Shown: positions 7,049 through 16,112, numbered from the stretch's first letter. The stretch: 48,450 nucleotides of DNA from Sphingobacteriales bacterium (GCA_004295245.1 REAR01000065.1:1-48450), one strand, 5' to 3'. Numbers and translations: made by a program. The notes: generated by a model not told the origin, from the sequence alone.

Positions 7049-8686
7049 ATGATACGTTTGCTTGCCTTTATATTTGTTATGGCCTTTTTTTGCCCGGTTG
7101 CCGCACAAACCGTTACACTCAGTTCTTCTAATTTGCCCATTATTGTAATTAATACCGGCGGACAAGAAATACCCAACGATCCAAAAATTACAGCTGATAT
7201 GGGAATCATTTACAATGGTACTGCTCAGCGAAATAATATTACAGATCCACTAAACCATTACAATGGCAAAATTGGTATTGAAATAAGAGGGCAGTCCTCT
7301 CAGTCTTTTCCCATGAAATCGTATAGCATCGAATTAAGAGATAACGCTGGCGCTTCTGTAGATAAATCGCTCTTCGGACTGCCCAAAGAAGCAGACTGGG
7401 TATTGTATGCTCCGTATACCGATAAAACACTCATGCGAAATTTTTTGGCCTACACCATGAGCCGCGAAATGGGGCACTGGGCGGCCAATTGCCGTTTCGT
7501 TGAAGTAATGGTAAATGGAGATTATAAAGGCATTTATGTTTTTATGGAACGTATTAAAAGAGGTAGCGGTCGTGTAAATATTCCTAAGCTAAATACAACA
7601 GATATTGCCGGTGATGCGGTAACTGGCGGCTATATTTTTAGTTTGGATAAAGAACCTAACGGATGGTTTTCATCCTATGCCACACCCAACGCAACCACAT
7701 CAAATAATAAACGGCAATTCTCTTATGTGTATCCTAAACCAGAGAATATAGTACAAGCGCAGAAAGATTACCTGAAAAGCTATACAGATAGTTTTGAAAA
7801 CGCATTGGCGGGCCCTAACTTTCAAGATGCTGCAAATGGGGTAAGACGGTATGCAGACATCAACTCATTTATTGATTATTTTATAGTGAATGAAATAAGC
7901 CGCAATGTGGATGGCTATCGCCTGAGCACCTATATGTATAAAGACAGGGCCAGTAAGGGTGGTAAAATTATAGCTGGTCCGGTTTGGGATTACGACCTTG
8001 CTTTTAGAAACGCAGATTATTGCGCAGGCAGTAATACCAGTGGTTGGGCTTATGAGTTTAATTTGGTATGCCCGGCTGATGGGGCAGGTTTAATACCCTT
8101 TTGGTGGAACCGTTTTCTGCAAAAGGATACCGCCTTTCAGGCAACGTTGCGCTGCCGCTGGAAACAACTGCGGCAAAACAGCTTAAGCGACAGTCGTATT
8201 AACACGCTTATTGATTCTGTAGTGGCTTTGACCAATGAAGCAAGAATCCGACATTTTCAACGCTGGCAAATATTAGGGAAATATGTATGGCCAAACCCCC
8301 AGCCTATTGCCAGTACTTATGATGCAGAAATAGAATACCTGAAGGGTTGGCTAAATAACCGCACAAAATGGATTACAGATAATTTGCCTAATACAGGGGT
8401 GTGTTTTGACTATCCTGTAACCGCCAAAAGTTCGTTTATAGCAATACTATCTCCTAACCCCATAACAGCCAGCTCAAACTTTACAATACAATCAAAAAAT
8501 AATCAGTCACTGCAGTTAAAAATATATTCTATGCAGGGGCAGGTAGTACAGCAACAAACAATAACGCTTGCGGCAGGAATGAACTCAATACCTTTTGGCT
8601 CTGGCAATTGGTCAAAAGGGGTTTACCTGGTTGTGCTGCAATCTGCACAGGGTGAAAAATTTTCAAAAAAAATTTTAGTAGAGTAA
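7049..8686 (+). CDS. Secreted CotH-like protein with T9SS sorting domain
   Basis: 545 codons. Signal peptide MIRLLAFIFVMAFFCPVAAQ. Residues about 70-320 carry the CotH-type atypical kinase core: GIEIRGQSSQSFPMKSYSIE, the LPKEADWVLYAPYTDKTLMRN region, YKGIYVFMERIKRG and the metal-binding-like VWDYDLAFRNADY. CotH proteins phosphorylate spore-coat or surface proteins in some bacteria; in Bacteroidota the substrates are unknown. Residues about 470-545 form a type A T9SS C-terminal sorting domain (SPNPITASSNFTI through KGVYLVV to KKILVE), so it is probably exported through the type IX system and anchored or released at the surface. Kinase activity is family inference. Confidence 0.88.
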   Translation: MIRLLAFIFVMAFFCPVAAQTVTLSSSNLPIIVINTGGQEIPNDPKITADMGIIYNGTAQRNNITDPLNHYNGKIGIEIRGQSSQSFPMKSYSIELRDNAGASVDKSLFGLPKEADWVLYAPYTDKTLMRNFLAYTMSREMGHWAANCRFVEVMVNGDYKGIYVFMERIKRGSGRVNIPKLNTTDIAGDAVTGGYIFSLDKEPNGWFSSYATPNATTSNNKRQFSYVYPKPENIVQAQKDYLKSYTDSFENALAGPNFQDAANGVRRYADINSFIDYFIVNEISRNVDGYRLSTYMYKDRASKGGKIIAGPVWDYDLAFRNADYCAGSNTSGWAYEFNLVCPADGAGLIPFWWNRFLQKDTAFQATLRCRWKQLRQNSLSDSRINTLIDSVVALTNEARIRHFQRWQILGKYVWPNPQPIASTYDAEIEYLKGWLNNRTKWITDNLPNTGVCFDYPVTAKSSFIAILSPNPITASSNFTIQSKNNQSLQLKIYSMQGQVVQQQTITLAAGMNSIPFGSGNWSKGVYLVVLQSAQGEKFSKKILVE

Positions 8687-8730
8687 AAGGCATTGCTGCA
8701 ATACCTGCTATTAAAAAAAGCAACTTGCTT

Positions 8731-8738
8731 TATATTTG
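8731..8738 (+). promoter_or_regulatory. -7 element of the SpoU methyltransferase gene
   Basis: TATATTTG is a perfect TAnnTTTG match and ends four bases before the ATG at 8743. It rules out the upstream TTG at 8725 as the start, since that codon would lie ahead of the transcript. Confidence 0.55.
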
Positions 8739-8742
8739 CCCC

Positions 8743-9276
8743 ATGCGAAAACTAAGCATGGATGAATTGGGCCGTAAAACGGTAGAAGAATTTAAAGAGG
8801 CAGAAAAGTTGCCTGTGATAGCAGTGCTTGAAAATGTACGCAGCGCTTATAATGTAGGCAGTGTATTAAGAACTGCGGATGCTTTTCTACTAGAAGCAGT
8901 CTATACAACAGGCTATACACCACATCCACCACATAAACAAATTGATAAGACCGCATTAGGGGCGCATGAAAGTGTGTATTGCGAGCATTTTATGGATGCA
9001 GCAGCAGCGGTAACCAAATTAAAAGAAGCTGGGTTTATTATTTATGCGGTAGAACAAACAGCGGGTAGTACGATGCTGAACGATTTAGTAGTTTCTCCAA
9101 ATCAAAAAATTGCCATGGTATTTGGCAACGAAGTAACAGGTGTAGAAGCAGCAACTATTGCTCTTTGCGATGGTTGTGTGGAAATACCGCAGATGGGGAT
9201 GAAGCACTCATTAAATATATCGGTGGCAGCAGGGGTAGTGTTGTGGGAGTTGGTTCGTAAGATATTCATTAAATAA
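8743..9276 (+). CDS. SpoU/TrmH-family RNA 2'-O-methyltransferase
   Basis: 177 codons from ATG 8743. It contains the three SPOUT signature motifs: motif 1 NVRSAYNVGSVLRTADAF, motif 2 MVFGNEVTGV and motif 3 IPQMGMKHSLNISVAAG. These form the trefoil-knot S-adenosylmethionine site of TrmH/TrmL-like enzymes, which methylate the ribose 2'-OH of tRNA or rRNA. There is no N-terminal RNA-binding extension, so it is the short single-domain class, as in TrmL, which acts on the tRNA wobble base. The exact target cannot be fixed. It is convergent with the histone-like gene. Confidence 0.92.
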   Translation: MRKLSMDELGRKTVEEFKEAEKLPVIAVLENVRSAYNVGSVLRTADAFLLEAVYTTGYTPHPPHKQIDKTALGAHESVYCEHFMDAAAAVTKLKEAGFIIYAVEQTAGSTMLNDLVVSPNQKIAMVFGNEVTGVEAATIALCDGCVEIPQMGMKHSLNISVAAGVVLWELVRKIFIK

Positions 9277-9303
9277 AAAAAATCCCGCATTGATGCGGGA
9301 TTC
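9273..9303. terminator. Bidirectional terminator
   Basis: Stem AATCCCGCA / TGCGGGATT with a TTGA loop (9281-9302). On the minus strand it is followed by a long T run (plus-strand A at 9273-9280), ideal for the histone-like gene. On the plus strand a weaker T run follows, for the methyltransferase gene. Confidence 0.8.
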
Positions 9304-9325
9304 AATCTTTTTGGAGCAGTAAGTT

Positions 9326-9820
9326 TTAAAAACCTAAAGTGCCGTCTCCTGCAGGTGTTTCAGTAGCCGGAGCTTCTGCAACAACGGGAGCTGGTGCTAC
9401 CATTTCTTCTACAACAGGTGTAGCCGGTGGTGCTACTGGTGCAGCTACTGGTTTTTTAACAGCAGGTTTTTTGGTAACAACTGGCTTTTTGGCCACTACT
9501 TTTTTGGCAGTTTTTTTAGGGGCAACTTTTTTAGGGGAGGCCTTTTTTGGGGCTGCTTTTTTGGCTACCTTTTTCTTAGGTGCTACTTTTTTAGCGGCTT
9601 TTTTCTTGGGAGCTACCTTTTTTTTAGGAGCCGCTTTTTTCTTAGGGGCGGCCTTTTTTGGGGCTGCTTTTTTGGCTACCTTTTTTTTGGGGGCTGCTTT
9701 TTTAGCGGCTTTTTTCTTGGGAGCTACCTTTTTTTTAGGAGCCGCTTTTTTCTTAGGGGCTACCTTTTTAGCTGCCTTTTTTTTAGGCGCCGCTTTTTTG
9801 GCCTTTTTCTTACTTGCCAT
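9326..9820 (-). CDS. Histone H1-like lysine/alanine/proline-rich protein
   Basis: 164 codons from ATG 9820 (MASKKKAKKAAPKKK). An in-frame extension to 9868 exists, but its N-terminus is unlike this family. The first roughly 110 residues are almost only K, A, P and V in AAPKKK/VAPKKK/AAKK units, as in bacterial H1-like DNA-compacting proteins (Hc1-like). The last roughly 50 residues are A/P/V/E-rich with an acidic end (ETPAGDGTLGF). A unit of about 38 residues (114 bp) is tandemly duplicated at about 9540-9770. It probably binds DNA non-specifically and compacts the nucleoid; this is family inference. The repetitive DNA makes length variation between strains likely. Confidence 0.85.
   Translation of the reverse strand: MASKKKAKKAAPKKKAAKKVAPKKKAAPKKKVAPKKKAAKKAAPKKKVAKKAAPKKAAPKKKAAPKKKVAPKKKAAKKVAPKKKVAKKAAPKKASPKKVAPKKTAKKVVAKKPVVTKKPAVKKPVAAPVAPPATPVVEEMVAPAPVVAEAPATETPAGDGTLGF
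9540..9770. repeat. Tandem 114-bp coding duplication
   Basis: Two near-identical units of about 114 bp lie inside the histone-like gene. Both begin GGCCTTTTTTGGGGCTGC or a close variant and run through the same sequence order. They encode the repeated VAPKKKAAKK...VAKKAAPKK block. Confidence 0.75.
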
Positions 9821-10076
9821 ATTGTTATTGAATTTGAGGTTAGGAATGAGCTTTAAATTTACATACAAGTTTTAATTAGCCGCCATTTTTACTGATTTAT
9901 TTGAGTTTTTTTTTAATAAACACGCAAATAGTTTGATGCTTGCTACAATTATGGGTAGCTAAAATGAGAAAAATAAAAAATTGATGAAGCTAAACATCTT
10001 TCTAAAATGAGGCTATAGGGCTTATTAAGGCAAAATCATAGTTTTCAACAGCACTTTTTTATTTGATGTATTTAAT

Positions 10077-10084
10077 TACCTTTG
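10077..10084 (+). promoter_or_regulatory. -7 element of the fusA promoter
   Basis: TACCTTTG fits TAnnTTTG and resembles the rpsJ promoter element at 33904. The transcript would start near 10090, giving a leader of about 155 bases that contains a repeat arm. No well-spaced -33 TTTG is visible. Confidence 0.5.
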
Positions 10085-10172
10085 CGCCGCCAAATGCCCG
10101 CCATAAAAAAAGGTGGGGTAGGGGAAGTATTCGGTAATTGAGGTGAAAAATGAAGATAAAAGTGATGTGGAT

Positions 10173-10222
10173 GAAGGGTGCGACGCAACAACTGTTGCCC
10201 AATGAACGGATGCTGATAACAA
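10173..10222 (+). repeat. Single right arm of the dispersed repeat in the fusA leader
   Basis: GAAGGGTGCGACGCAACAAC (10173-10192) is the complement-oriented core. It is followed by GGATGCTGATAAC, the degenerate outer end. It lies 25 bases upstream of the fusA ATG, inside the predicted 5' untranslated leader. Confidence 0.75.
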
Positions 10223-10246
10223 CAAAATTTACAATTATCTATAATT

Positions 10247-12391
10247 ATGGCAGACTTAAAATTTCAACGGAACTTTGGTATTGCGGCTCACATTGATGCC
10301 GGTAAAACCACTACTACCGAGCGTATCCTCAGATACACAGGTATGATTCATAAAATTGGTGAAGTGCACGATGGTGCTGCTACCACCGACTGGATGGAGC
10401 AGGAAAAGGAGAGAGGTATTACCATTACTTCTGCTGCTGTAAGCTGCCAGTGGAATTTTCCTACTGATAAAGGAAAAGTTTTTGCAGATACAAAGAAATA
10501 TGCTTTTAACATTATTGATACTCCGGGCCACGTGGACTTTACTGTAGAAGTAGAGCGTTCTATGCGTGTACTGGATGGTTTGATTGCTTTATTTAGCGCT
10601 GTTGATGGTGTGGAGCCACAATCTGAAACAGTATGGCGCCAAGCTAACCGTTACAATGTACCCCGCATTGGTTTTGTAAATAAAATGGACCGTGCTGGTG
10701 CTGACTTTTTAATGGTGGTGAAGCAGGTTAAAGAAATGCTGGGTTCTAAAGCTGTGCCTTTACAGTTACCTATTGGTGCTGAAGATGATTTTAGAGGTGT
10801 GGTGGATTTGATTAAGATGAAAGGTATTATTTGGCATATGGAAACAGAAGGTATGACTTTTGATGAAATTGATGTGCCTGCTGATATGGTGGAAGAAGCC
10901 AATGAATGGAGAGCCAGCCTGGTTGAAGCGGTTGCTGAATATGACGACAATTTGATGGAGAAGTTTTTTGACGACCCGAACTCTATTACAGAAGATGAAA
11001 TGCATGAAGCTATTCGTAAGGCTACTATTGATTTATCAATTGTACCTATGATGTGTGGTTCTTCTTTTAAAAATAAAGGGGTACAAACTGCATTGGATGC
11101 GGTATGCCGTTACCTGCCTTCTCCGGTAGATATTGAAGCTATTAAAGGTACAGACCCATATTCTGGCGAAGAATTAATTCGTAGACCAGATGCTAAAGAA
11201 CCTTTTGCTGCTTTGGCTTTTAAAATTATGACCGATCCTTTCGTAGGTCGTTTGGCGTTCTTCCGAGTTTACTCTGGTCACCTGGATGCAGGTTCTTATG
11301 TATTAAACGTAAGAAGTGGTAAGAAAGAGCGTATCAGCCGTATCATGAAAATGTTTGCTAATAAACAAAACCCTATCGAGTTTATTGAAGCAGGTGATAT
11401 AGGTGCTGCTGTTGGTTTTAAAGAAATTAAAACCGGGGATACACTTTGTCACGAAGACCATCCGATTACTTTGGAGAATATGTTTATTCCAGAGCCGGTA
11501 ATTTCTGTTGCGGTAGAACCTAAAACACAGGCCGACGTTGATAAGATGGGTATGGCAATTGCCAAGCTGGTAGAAGAGGATCCTACATTACGTGTAAAAA
11601 CAGATGAAGAAACCGGCCAAACCATTTTAAGTGGTATGGGAGAGTTGCATCTGGAGATCATTATTGATCGTATGAAGCGTGAATTTAAAGTAGAGGTTAA
11701 TCAGGGTGCACCAATGGTGGCTTATAAAGAAGCATTTAATATTAGCATTGAACACCGCGAAACACTGAAGAAACAAACGGGTGGCCGTGGTAAGTTTGCA
11801 GATATTGTTTTTGAACTAGGACCTGTTGATGCTGAATGGAAAGCAGAAAATCCTGATAAGAACTTCCAGTTTGTAAACAATATTGTGGGTGGTTCTATTC
11901 CTCGTGAATTTATACAGCCTGTACAAAAAGGTTTTGAACAAGCTATGAGTAATGGTGTGTTAGCAAACTATCCGGTAGATAACCTGAAAGTACGGTTATT
12001 TGATGGTAGCTTCCACGCAGTTGACTCTGATGGTATGTCTTTTGAATTGTGTGCCAGACAAGGTTTCCGCGAGGCAGCCCGCAAAGCAAAGCCCGTTATT
12101 CTAGAGCCTATTATGAAAGTAGAAGTAGTAACCCCAGACCAATACATGGGTGATGTTACTGGCGACTTAAACCGCCGCCGTGGTATGCTGGAGGGTATGG
12201 ACAGCCGTAACAATGCACAGGTTATTAAAGCCAAAGTTCCGTTGAGTGAAATGTTTGGTTATGTAACACAACTGCGTTCACTATCATCTGGCCGTGCATC
12301 ATCTACCATGGAGTTTTCTCATTACAGCCCTGCACCTAATAATATTGCCGAAGAGGTAATTGCTAAGGTTAAAGGCAAAGTAAATGCATAA
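10247..12391 (+). CDS. fusA: Elongation factor G
   Basis: 714 codons, full length. The GTPase domain has the P-loop [12 protein letters not shown] (residues 14-25), switch and G2/G3 motifs ending DTPGHVDF, and G4 NKMD. Domains II-V follow to [16 protein letters not shown] near the end. EF-G drives tRNA-mRNA translocation on the ribosome and ribosome recycling. In many Bacteroidota fusA is followed directly by rpsJ; here it is a single gene with its own promoter and terminator, and rpsJ lies 21.5 kb downstream on the same strand. No rpsL or rpsG is upstream. Confidence 0.98.
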   Translation: MADLKFQRNFGIAAHIDAGKTTTTERILRYTGMIHKIGEVHDGAATTDWMEQEKERGITITSAAVSCQWNFPTDKGKVFADTKKYAFNIIDTPGHVDFTVEVERSMRVLDGLIALFSAVDGVEPQSETVWRQANRYNVPRIGFVNKMDRAGADFLMVVKQVKEMLGSKAVPLQLPIGAEDDFRGVVDLIKMKGIIWHMETEGMTFDEIDVPADMVEEANEWRASLVEAVAEYDDNLMEKFFDDPNSITEDEMHEAIRKATIDLSIVPMMCGSSFKNKGVQTALDAVCRYLPSPVDIEAIKGTDPYSGEELIRRPDAKEPFAALAFKIMTDPFVGRLAFFRVYSGHLDAGSYVLNVRSGKKERISRIMKMFANKQNPIEFIEAGDIGAAVGFKEIKTGDTLCHEDHPITLENMFIPEPVISVAVEPKTQADVDKMGMAIAKLVEEDPTLRVKTDEETGQTILSGMGELHLEIIIDRMKREFKVEVNQGAPMVAYKEAFNISIEHRETLKKQTGGRGKFADIVFELGPVDAEWKAENPDKNFQFVNNIVGGSIPREFIQPVQKGFEQAMSNGVLANYPVDNLKVRLFDGSFHAVDSDGMSFELCARQGFREAARKAKPVILEPIMKVEVVTPDQYMGDVTGDLNRRRGMLEGMDSRNNAQVIKAKVPLSEMFGYVTQLRSLSSGRASSTMEFSHYSPAPNNIAEEVIAKVKGKVNA

Positions 12392-12413
12392 ACAATAAAT
12401 AGTTTATATAGCT

Positions 12414-12443
12414 CAACCCCGCCTATTGGCGGGGTTGTTTTTT
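12414..12443 (+). terminator. Terminator of fusA
   Basis: 10-bp stem CAACCCCGCC / GGCGGGGTTG with a TATT loop followed by TTTTTT, 22 bases after the fusA stop. Confidence 0.93.
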
Positions 12444-12655
12444 AGGTAAACAGCTTGTAGAATTAATTCTTTTTTATTTCAGATTATGTATTACCTATTC
12501 AGCAATAAGTGGTTTAAATTTAATAAGGCTGTATATTGCCAGTAATTTCATTAGGCTCTTATAAAATGGTTGTAAAAAACCTTACGCTTAGTAGCACATA
12601 ATTACAAGCCCTATCATTACTCTTTTTTAAGTTTATTAATCTTAAAACAATTTAC

Positions 12656-13087
12656 ATGCAAAAAAAAAACTACTATTTAATAGCAGTATTGTTTATGCTG
12701 CTGGTAACCGGCATTCAGGTAAATGCGCAACGTGTTGTAAAGCCAAGACCCGGTGCTACCGGTTCATGGAGATTGCTGGGTACAGTGCAGGCTGGTTACG
12801 CCGCTGACCATGACGTTATAATAGTGAGAGGGCCGTTTGATTATTTCCGTCGCCTAAAATTTAAAGTAACAGACGCTCCATTGCATATGCACCGTATGGT
12901 GGTGCGGTATGATGATAGGGGGCTGCCTGAAAATATAGACCTGCGGTTTAATATTCCTAAGGGGGGAGAAAGCCGGATCATAGATTTAAGAGGGCGTAAA
13001 AGAAAATTAAAATCAGTAGAATTTTGGTACGATACCAAGGGCCTTTTTAATGGCAAGGCGGATGTTACCTTATTTGGTATTAAATAA
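12656..13087 (+). CDS. Secreted protein resembling DUF2541
   Basis: 143 codons. Signal peptide in the first about 24 residues (MQKKNYYLIAVLFMLL to VNAQ). The mature part has GSWRLLGTVQAGYAADHDVI, FRRLKFKVTDAPLHMHRMVV and KLKSVEFWYDTKG, a pattern I associate with DUF2541-type small periplasmic beta proteins, though I cannot confirm this without a profile search. It is monocistronic: about 260 bases lie upstream, including the fusA terminator, and a repeat element lies downstream. Function unknown. Confidence 0.75.
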   Translation: MQKKNYYLIAVLFMLLVTGIQVNAQRVVKPRPGATGSWRLLGTVQAGYAADHDVIIVRGPFDYFRRLKFKVTDAPLHMHRMVVRYDDRGLPENIDLRFNIPKGGESRIIDLRGRKRKLKSVEFWYDTKGLFNGKADVTLFGIK

Positions 13088-13100
13088 TTTTTTTTAAATC

Positions 13101-13280
13101 AACAGTTGTATTCCACTCGGCTCCGGTTGCGTCGCACCCTTCAGCTGCAGCACATTTGTAAGCGCTTAAAATAAGAGTGGTTTGTGTTTTTAGCAAAAGT
13201 TGATTTTAGAATGGGTATTTGAAAGCTGGGCTATGTATAACCGTTGCAGTGTGCGACGCAAGGATGCTGATAAAAGTTAT
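13101..13280 (+). repeat. Two-armed dispersed repeat element
   Basis: The left core GGTTGCGTCGCACCCTTCAG is at 13125-13144. The inverted right core GTTGCAGTGTGCGACGCAAG is at 13243-13262, followed by GATGCTGATAA. The arms are about 100 bases apart with no ORF between. The element fills the gap between the DUF2541-like gene and the seven-gene operon, and its right end is 41 bases before the first operon ATG. Confidence 0.85.
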
Positions 13281-13320
13281 ACATCTCACAAAAACGTTTA
13301 AAATTTTTAAAAAAGAGTAT

Positions 13321-14148
13321 ATGAAAGTGGTTAAAAATTTTGCTTTTGTAACGGTACTGTTAGCCAGTTTTGCAGCTTGTAATAATCAATCTCAGCCTGC
13401 TGCAATTGCTGCTGCATTACCCCAAAAAAATGATACACTGCCCGCTACTGTGGCTACTGCAGATAACAGTGCTGCATCATTAGACTGGGCAGGTATTTAT
13501 AAAGGTGTGGTGCCCTGTGCCGATTGCGAGGGAATAGAAACCACTATTACTTTAAATGCTGATAAGACGTATGTGCTTGCCACGCGTTATATGGGTAAAA
13601 AGCAAACTGCCATTGAAGAAAAAGGAAGCTTTAGTTGGAATGATGCAGGCGCTATTGTAACGCTTGCTGGTTTAAAAGAAAAGCCTTCTCAATACCAGGT
13701 AGGTGAAAATAAAATAACCCAATTAGATATGAGTGGTAATAAAATTACCGGAGACATGGCTGATAAATATGTACTATTAAAGCAAGCAGCCACTGCAAGC
13801 GTAACTGAAACATACTGGAAGCTGACTGAATTAATGGGGCAAGCAATACCTGCATTAAAAGAAGGGCAAAAAGAAGTGCATATTATTTTAAAAAAGCAAG
13901 ACACCCGCATTACCGGTTTTGCAGGTTGTAACCGTATTAGTGGTGGTTATGAATTAAAAGAAGGTAACCGTATTAAGTTTACAGGGTTAATAAGCACCTT
14001 AATGGCCTGCGCCGATATGAAAACAGAACAAGAACTTTTAAAACTACTACCACAGGTAGATAATTATAGCTTAAACGGAGATAAACTTACATTAAACAAA
14101 GCCAGAATGGCGCCGCTTGCAAGGTTTGAAGCTGTCTATTTAAAATAA
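13321..14148 (+). CDS. Lipoprotein with NlpE-like and META (HslJ-like) domains
   Basis: 275 codons from ATG 13321; an in-frame start at 13219 falls within a repeat element and is rejected. The N-terminus MKVVKNFAFVTVLLASFAAC is a lipoprotein signal with Cys20. An NlpE-type domain follows (DWAGIYKGVVPCADCEGIET, with the C-A-D-C motif), then a META domain (ETYWKLTELMGQ ... ITGFAGCNRISGGY ... LMACADMKTEQELL). In proteobacteria NlpE senses envelope and surface stress and META/HslJ proteins are envelope-associated. This fusion is common in Bacteroidota but of unknown role. It is the first gene of a tight operon to 18233. Confidence 0.88.
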   Translation: MKVVKNFAFVTVLLASFAACNNQSQPAAIAAALPQKNDTLPATVATADNSAASLDWAGIYKGVVPCADCEGIETTITLNADKTYVLATRYMGKKQTAIEEKGSFSWNDAGAIVTLAGLKEKPSQYQVGENKITQLDMSGNKITGDMADKYVLLKQAATASVTETYWKLTELMGQAIPALKEGQKEVHIILKKQDTRITGFAGCNRISGGYELKEGNRIKFTGLISTLMACADMKTEQELLKLLPQVDNYSLNGDKLTLNKARMAPLARFEAVYLK

Positions 14149-14158
14149 TAAAACTAGT

Positions 14159-14707
14159 ATGAAATTAAGCGTTTTTATTACAAGTGTTTTTCTTTTTGCT
14201 GCTGTTAAAATTGGCTACTGTCAGGATACAGCACATCATGCTTTTCACAAGCATCATATGCTTACTGTAATTGTAGGGCATACACAGGTAAGCCAGGGTC
14301 TTGATGCCACTGGCGATCGCAAATGGTTGTCGCTTCCTTCTTGGGCTATTAACTATAATTATAAGTTTAGCCCTAAATGGGCCTTAGGCTTACATAATGA
14401 TATTGTAGTTGAAACTTTTGAAGTGGAGCAACATTTGAAAAGCGGTTCTGTAGAAACAATTGAACGGAGTTACCCCATTACTACAGCCGCAGTGGCATCG
14501 TATAAGCCGGGAAAAAATTTTAGTTATATGTTTGGTTTGGGCGGCGAGTTTGCGCATACAAAGAACCTTTTTTTAATAAGAGTAGGTGTTGATTATGGTT
14601 ACCACTTTCATAAAAACTGGGAACTGAATGTGTCTCTGGTAAACGATTTAAAAGTAAACGCATACAACTCTTTTGCCTTTGGTTTGGGTGTAACACGAAT
14701 TTTCTGA
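14159..14707 (+). CDS. Outer-membrane beta-barrel-like protein, unknown function
   Basis: 182 codons, 10 bases after the previous gene. Signal peptide MKLSVFITSVFLFAAVKIGYC. The mature part alternates polar and aromatic residues in strand-like blocks (SWAINYNYKFSPKWALGLHN, SYMFGLGGEFAHTKNLFLIR, GVDYGYHFHKNWELNVSLVN) and ends FGLGVTRIF with a terminal aromatic residue, all typical of a small outer-membrane barrel. No named family is recognised. The HHAFHKHH stretch near the mature N-terminus is histidine-rich and could bind metal, but this is speculative. Confidence 0.72.
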   Translation: MKLSVFITSVFLFAAVKIGYCQDTAHHAFHKHHMLTVIVGHTQVSQGLDATGDRKWLSLPSWAINYNYKFSPKWALGLHNDIVVETFEVEQHLKSGSVETIERSYPITTAAVASYKPGKNFSYMFGLGGEFAHTKNLFLIRVGVDYGYHFHKNWELNVSLVNDLKVNAYNSFAFGLGVTRIF

Positions 14708-14725
14708 TAACTAAATGTATCAATT

Positions 14726-15325
14726 ATGAAATGTATAGTAACAGCAGTGGTGTTTTTTTTAATTGCTGGTAACTCGATCGGGCAATCTACTTGGAAAGCC
14801 GCGGGTTACACACAGGCAGAATACCGAAAAGTAATGGTGCTTGCTAAAATAAGTGATGGCCTAACGCAAAGACAGGTAGAAGATGCCACCATTAAACAAT
14901 TACAATCGAAAGGTGTTGTAGCCATTGCAGCGTATAATAGTATTCTTGCAGCAGATACTGCCAGTGAGCAATCTTTTATGGCAAAAATGGACTTGCTGGA
15001 AGTGGATGCATTGATTGTTTACAGTGTATTGGGTAAAGAAGTGGAATATAATAACAGCCCTTCTGTTAATATGAGTGTGGGGGTGCCAGTTCGCTTAGGT
15101 ATTTTTGGTGGCTTTTTGGGTACTAATGTGCCCTTGGCCGGAGGTACCCGTGCTACGGATATTGTAAATGGCCGTGCTGTTTTTTACACCCGTGCTTCAA
15201 AAGACATGCAATGGAGTACTGCTTTAAGCGGTAAATTAAATAAGGGCACCGAGAAACTAGCTGCGCAGATTGCAAAAAATACGGTAAAAGCAATGTGGGC
15301 TGACAAACTTTTTATTAGTAAATAA
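14726..15325 (+). CDS. Exported protein, paralogue of the operon's last lipoprotein
   Basis: 199 codons. Signal peptide MKCIVTAVVFFLIAGNSIGQ. The mature protein starts STWKAAGYTQAEYRKVMVLAK and has RQVEDATIKQLQSKGVVAIAAYN. This order (TWK, KV-VLA, R-VED, L-KGV) recurs in the lipoprotein at 17625-18233, so the two are distant paralogues within one operon. They look like DUF4136-type envelope proteins, but I cannot confirm the family. The glycine-rich stretch around VPVRLGIFGGFLGTNVPLAGG may be an amphipathic loop. Function unknown. Confidence 0.7.
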   Translation: MKCIVTAVVFFLIAGNSIGQSTWKAAGYTQAEYRKVMVLAKISDGLTQRQVEDATIKQLQSKGVVAIAAYNSILAADTASEQSFMAKMDLLEVDALIVYSVLGKEVEYNNSPSVNMSVGVPVRLGIFGGFLGTNVPLAGGTRATDIVNGRAVFYTRASKDMQWSTALSGKLNKGTEKLAAQIAKNTVKAMWADKLFISK

Positions 15326-15347
15326 TCTTTAATCGATTTAAATAAAC

Positions 15348-16112
15348 ATGAAAAAATTAATAACTGTGCTTAGCTGCACTGTATCTAGTATTGCGTTATT
15401 CGCACAGGATAGTACCAAAGCAAAAAAAGATATTGATCCGTCAAATCCTACCAATCTTTATACACAGGTGAATTTTACTTTAGAGTCGCAAACAGGCCCT
15501 AAAACCAGCTTGTTTGGCTTAAATACAAAAGTGCAATATGCGTTCAACCCTGATAATTTGATATTAGTAGAAGTGCCGTTGTATCAAAATTCTATTAAAT
15601 CAAAGTTTGGGTTGGGCGATAGTCGTGTACGCTATTACACGGTTGCAAAGAAAAATATTTCTAAAAGAGTAATGGCATTAGTACCGTTCGCAGATATTAC
15701 TATACCTACCGGTTCTTATGAATCGGGGTTGGGTAGCAGTAGCTGGACTTTAGCAGTAGGTGCTGTGGTAGGTGTATTAATAAACAAAAAATTGTCACTG
15801 TTTCCGGGTTTAAGTTATGTGCATATTACCAAGCCTTCAACAGATTTAATACCAGATCCGCTAAAGTTTAGCGCAAACGGAATTGGGTTGCAATTAAATG
15901 CCAGCTACAAGTTTAATAAAAGCACGTTTATGTTTATTAACCCCACACCTACATTTATTAATGCCAATGGTAAATGGAAATCAATATGGGCAGCAGAGCT
16001 TAACCTTAATAAAATAATAACACCTAATAAATTTAAAGTGAATTTGGGATGGAACCCTAATTTCACATCAGAAATTCATACTGTAAGACTAGGCGCTACT
16101 GTATTCTTGTAA
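15348..16112 (+). CDS. Outer-membrane transporter-like beta-barrel protein
   Basis: 254 codons. Signal peptide MKKLITVLSCTVSSIALFAQ. The mature sequence runs in regular amphipathic strands (TSLFGLNTKVQYAFNPDNLI, FGLGDSRVRYYTVA, LVPFADITIPTGSYESG, WTLAVGAVVGVL, FKVNLGWNPNFTSE) and ends LGATVFL. It resembles MetA/phenol-degradation-type transporter barrels (the GLGDSRVRYY and PTGSYESGLGSSSW pieces are characteristic). Such proteins are thought to be outer-membrane channels. It lies 22 bases after the preceding gene and is effectively contiguous with the next. Confidence 0.75.
   Translation: MKKLITVLSCTVSSIALFAQDSTKAKKDIDPSNPTNLYTQVNFTLESQTGPKTSLFGLNTKVQYAFNPDNLILVEVPLYQNSIKSKFGLGDSRVRYYTVAKKNISKRVMALVPFADITIPTGSYESGLGSSSWTLAVGAVVGVLINKKLSLFPGLSYVHITKPSTDLIPDPLKFSANGIGLQLNASYKFNKSTFMFINPTPTFINANGKWKSIWAAELNLNKIITPNKFKVNLGWNPNFTSEIHTVRLGATVFL

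Larger units (their letters stand above)
9821..10246. other. 426-bp intergenic region between histone-like gene and fusA
   Basis: This stretch holds the divergent 5' regions of the histone-like gene and fusA. It contains a TAccTTTG promoter element (10077-10084) and one right arm of the dispersed repeat (10173-10222). The part at 9900-10060 is A/T-rich; I see no ORF or other structure in it. Confidence 0.6.

Noticed and set aside
9339-9875. Open reading frame of 178 codons on the plus strand rich in Gly, Phe, Ala and Leu
   Set aside because: It is the exact antisense of the lysine/alanine/proline codon repeats of the histone-like gene and has no independent features.
13219-13320. Upstream start adding 34 residues to the NlpE-META lipoprotein
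   Set aside because: The extension runs through the right arm of a repeat element and would bury the lipoprotein signal.
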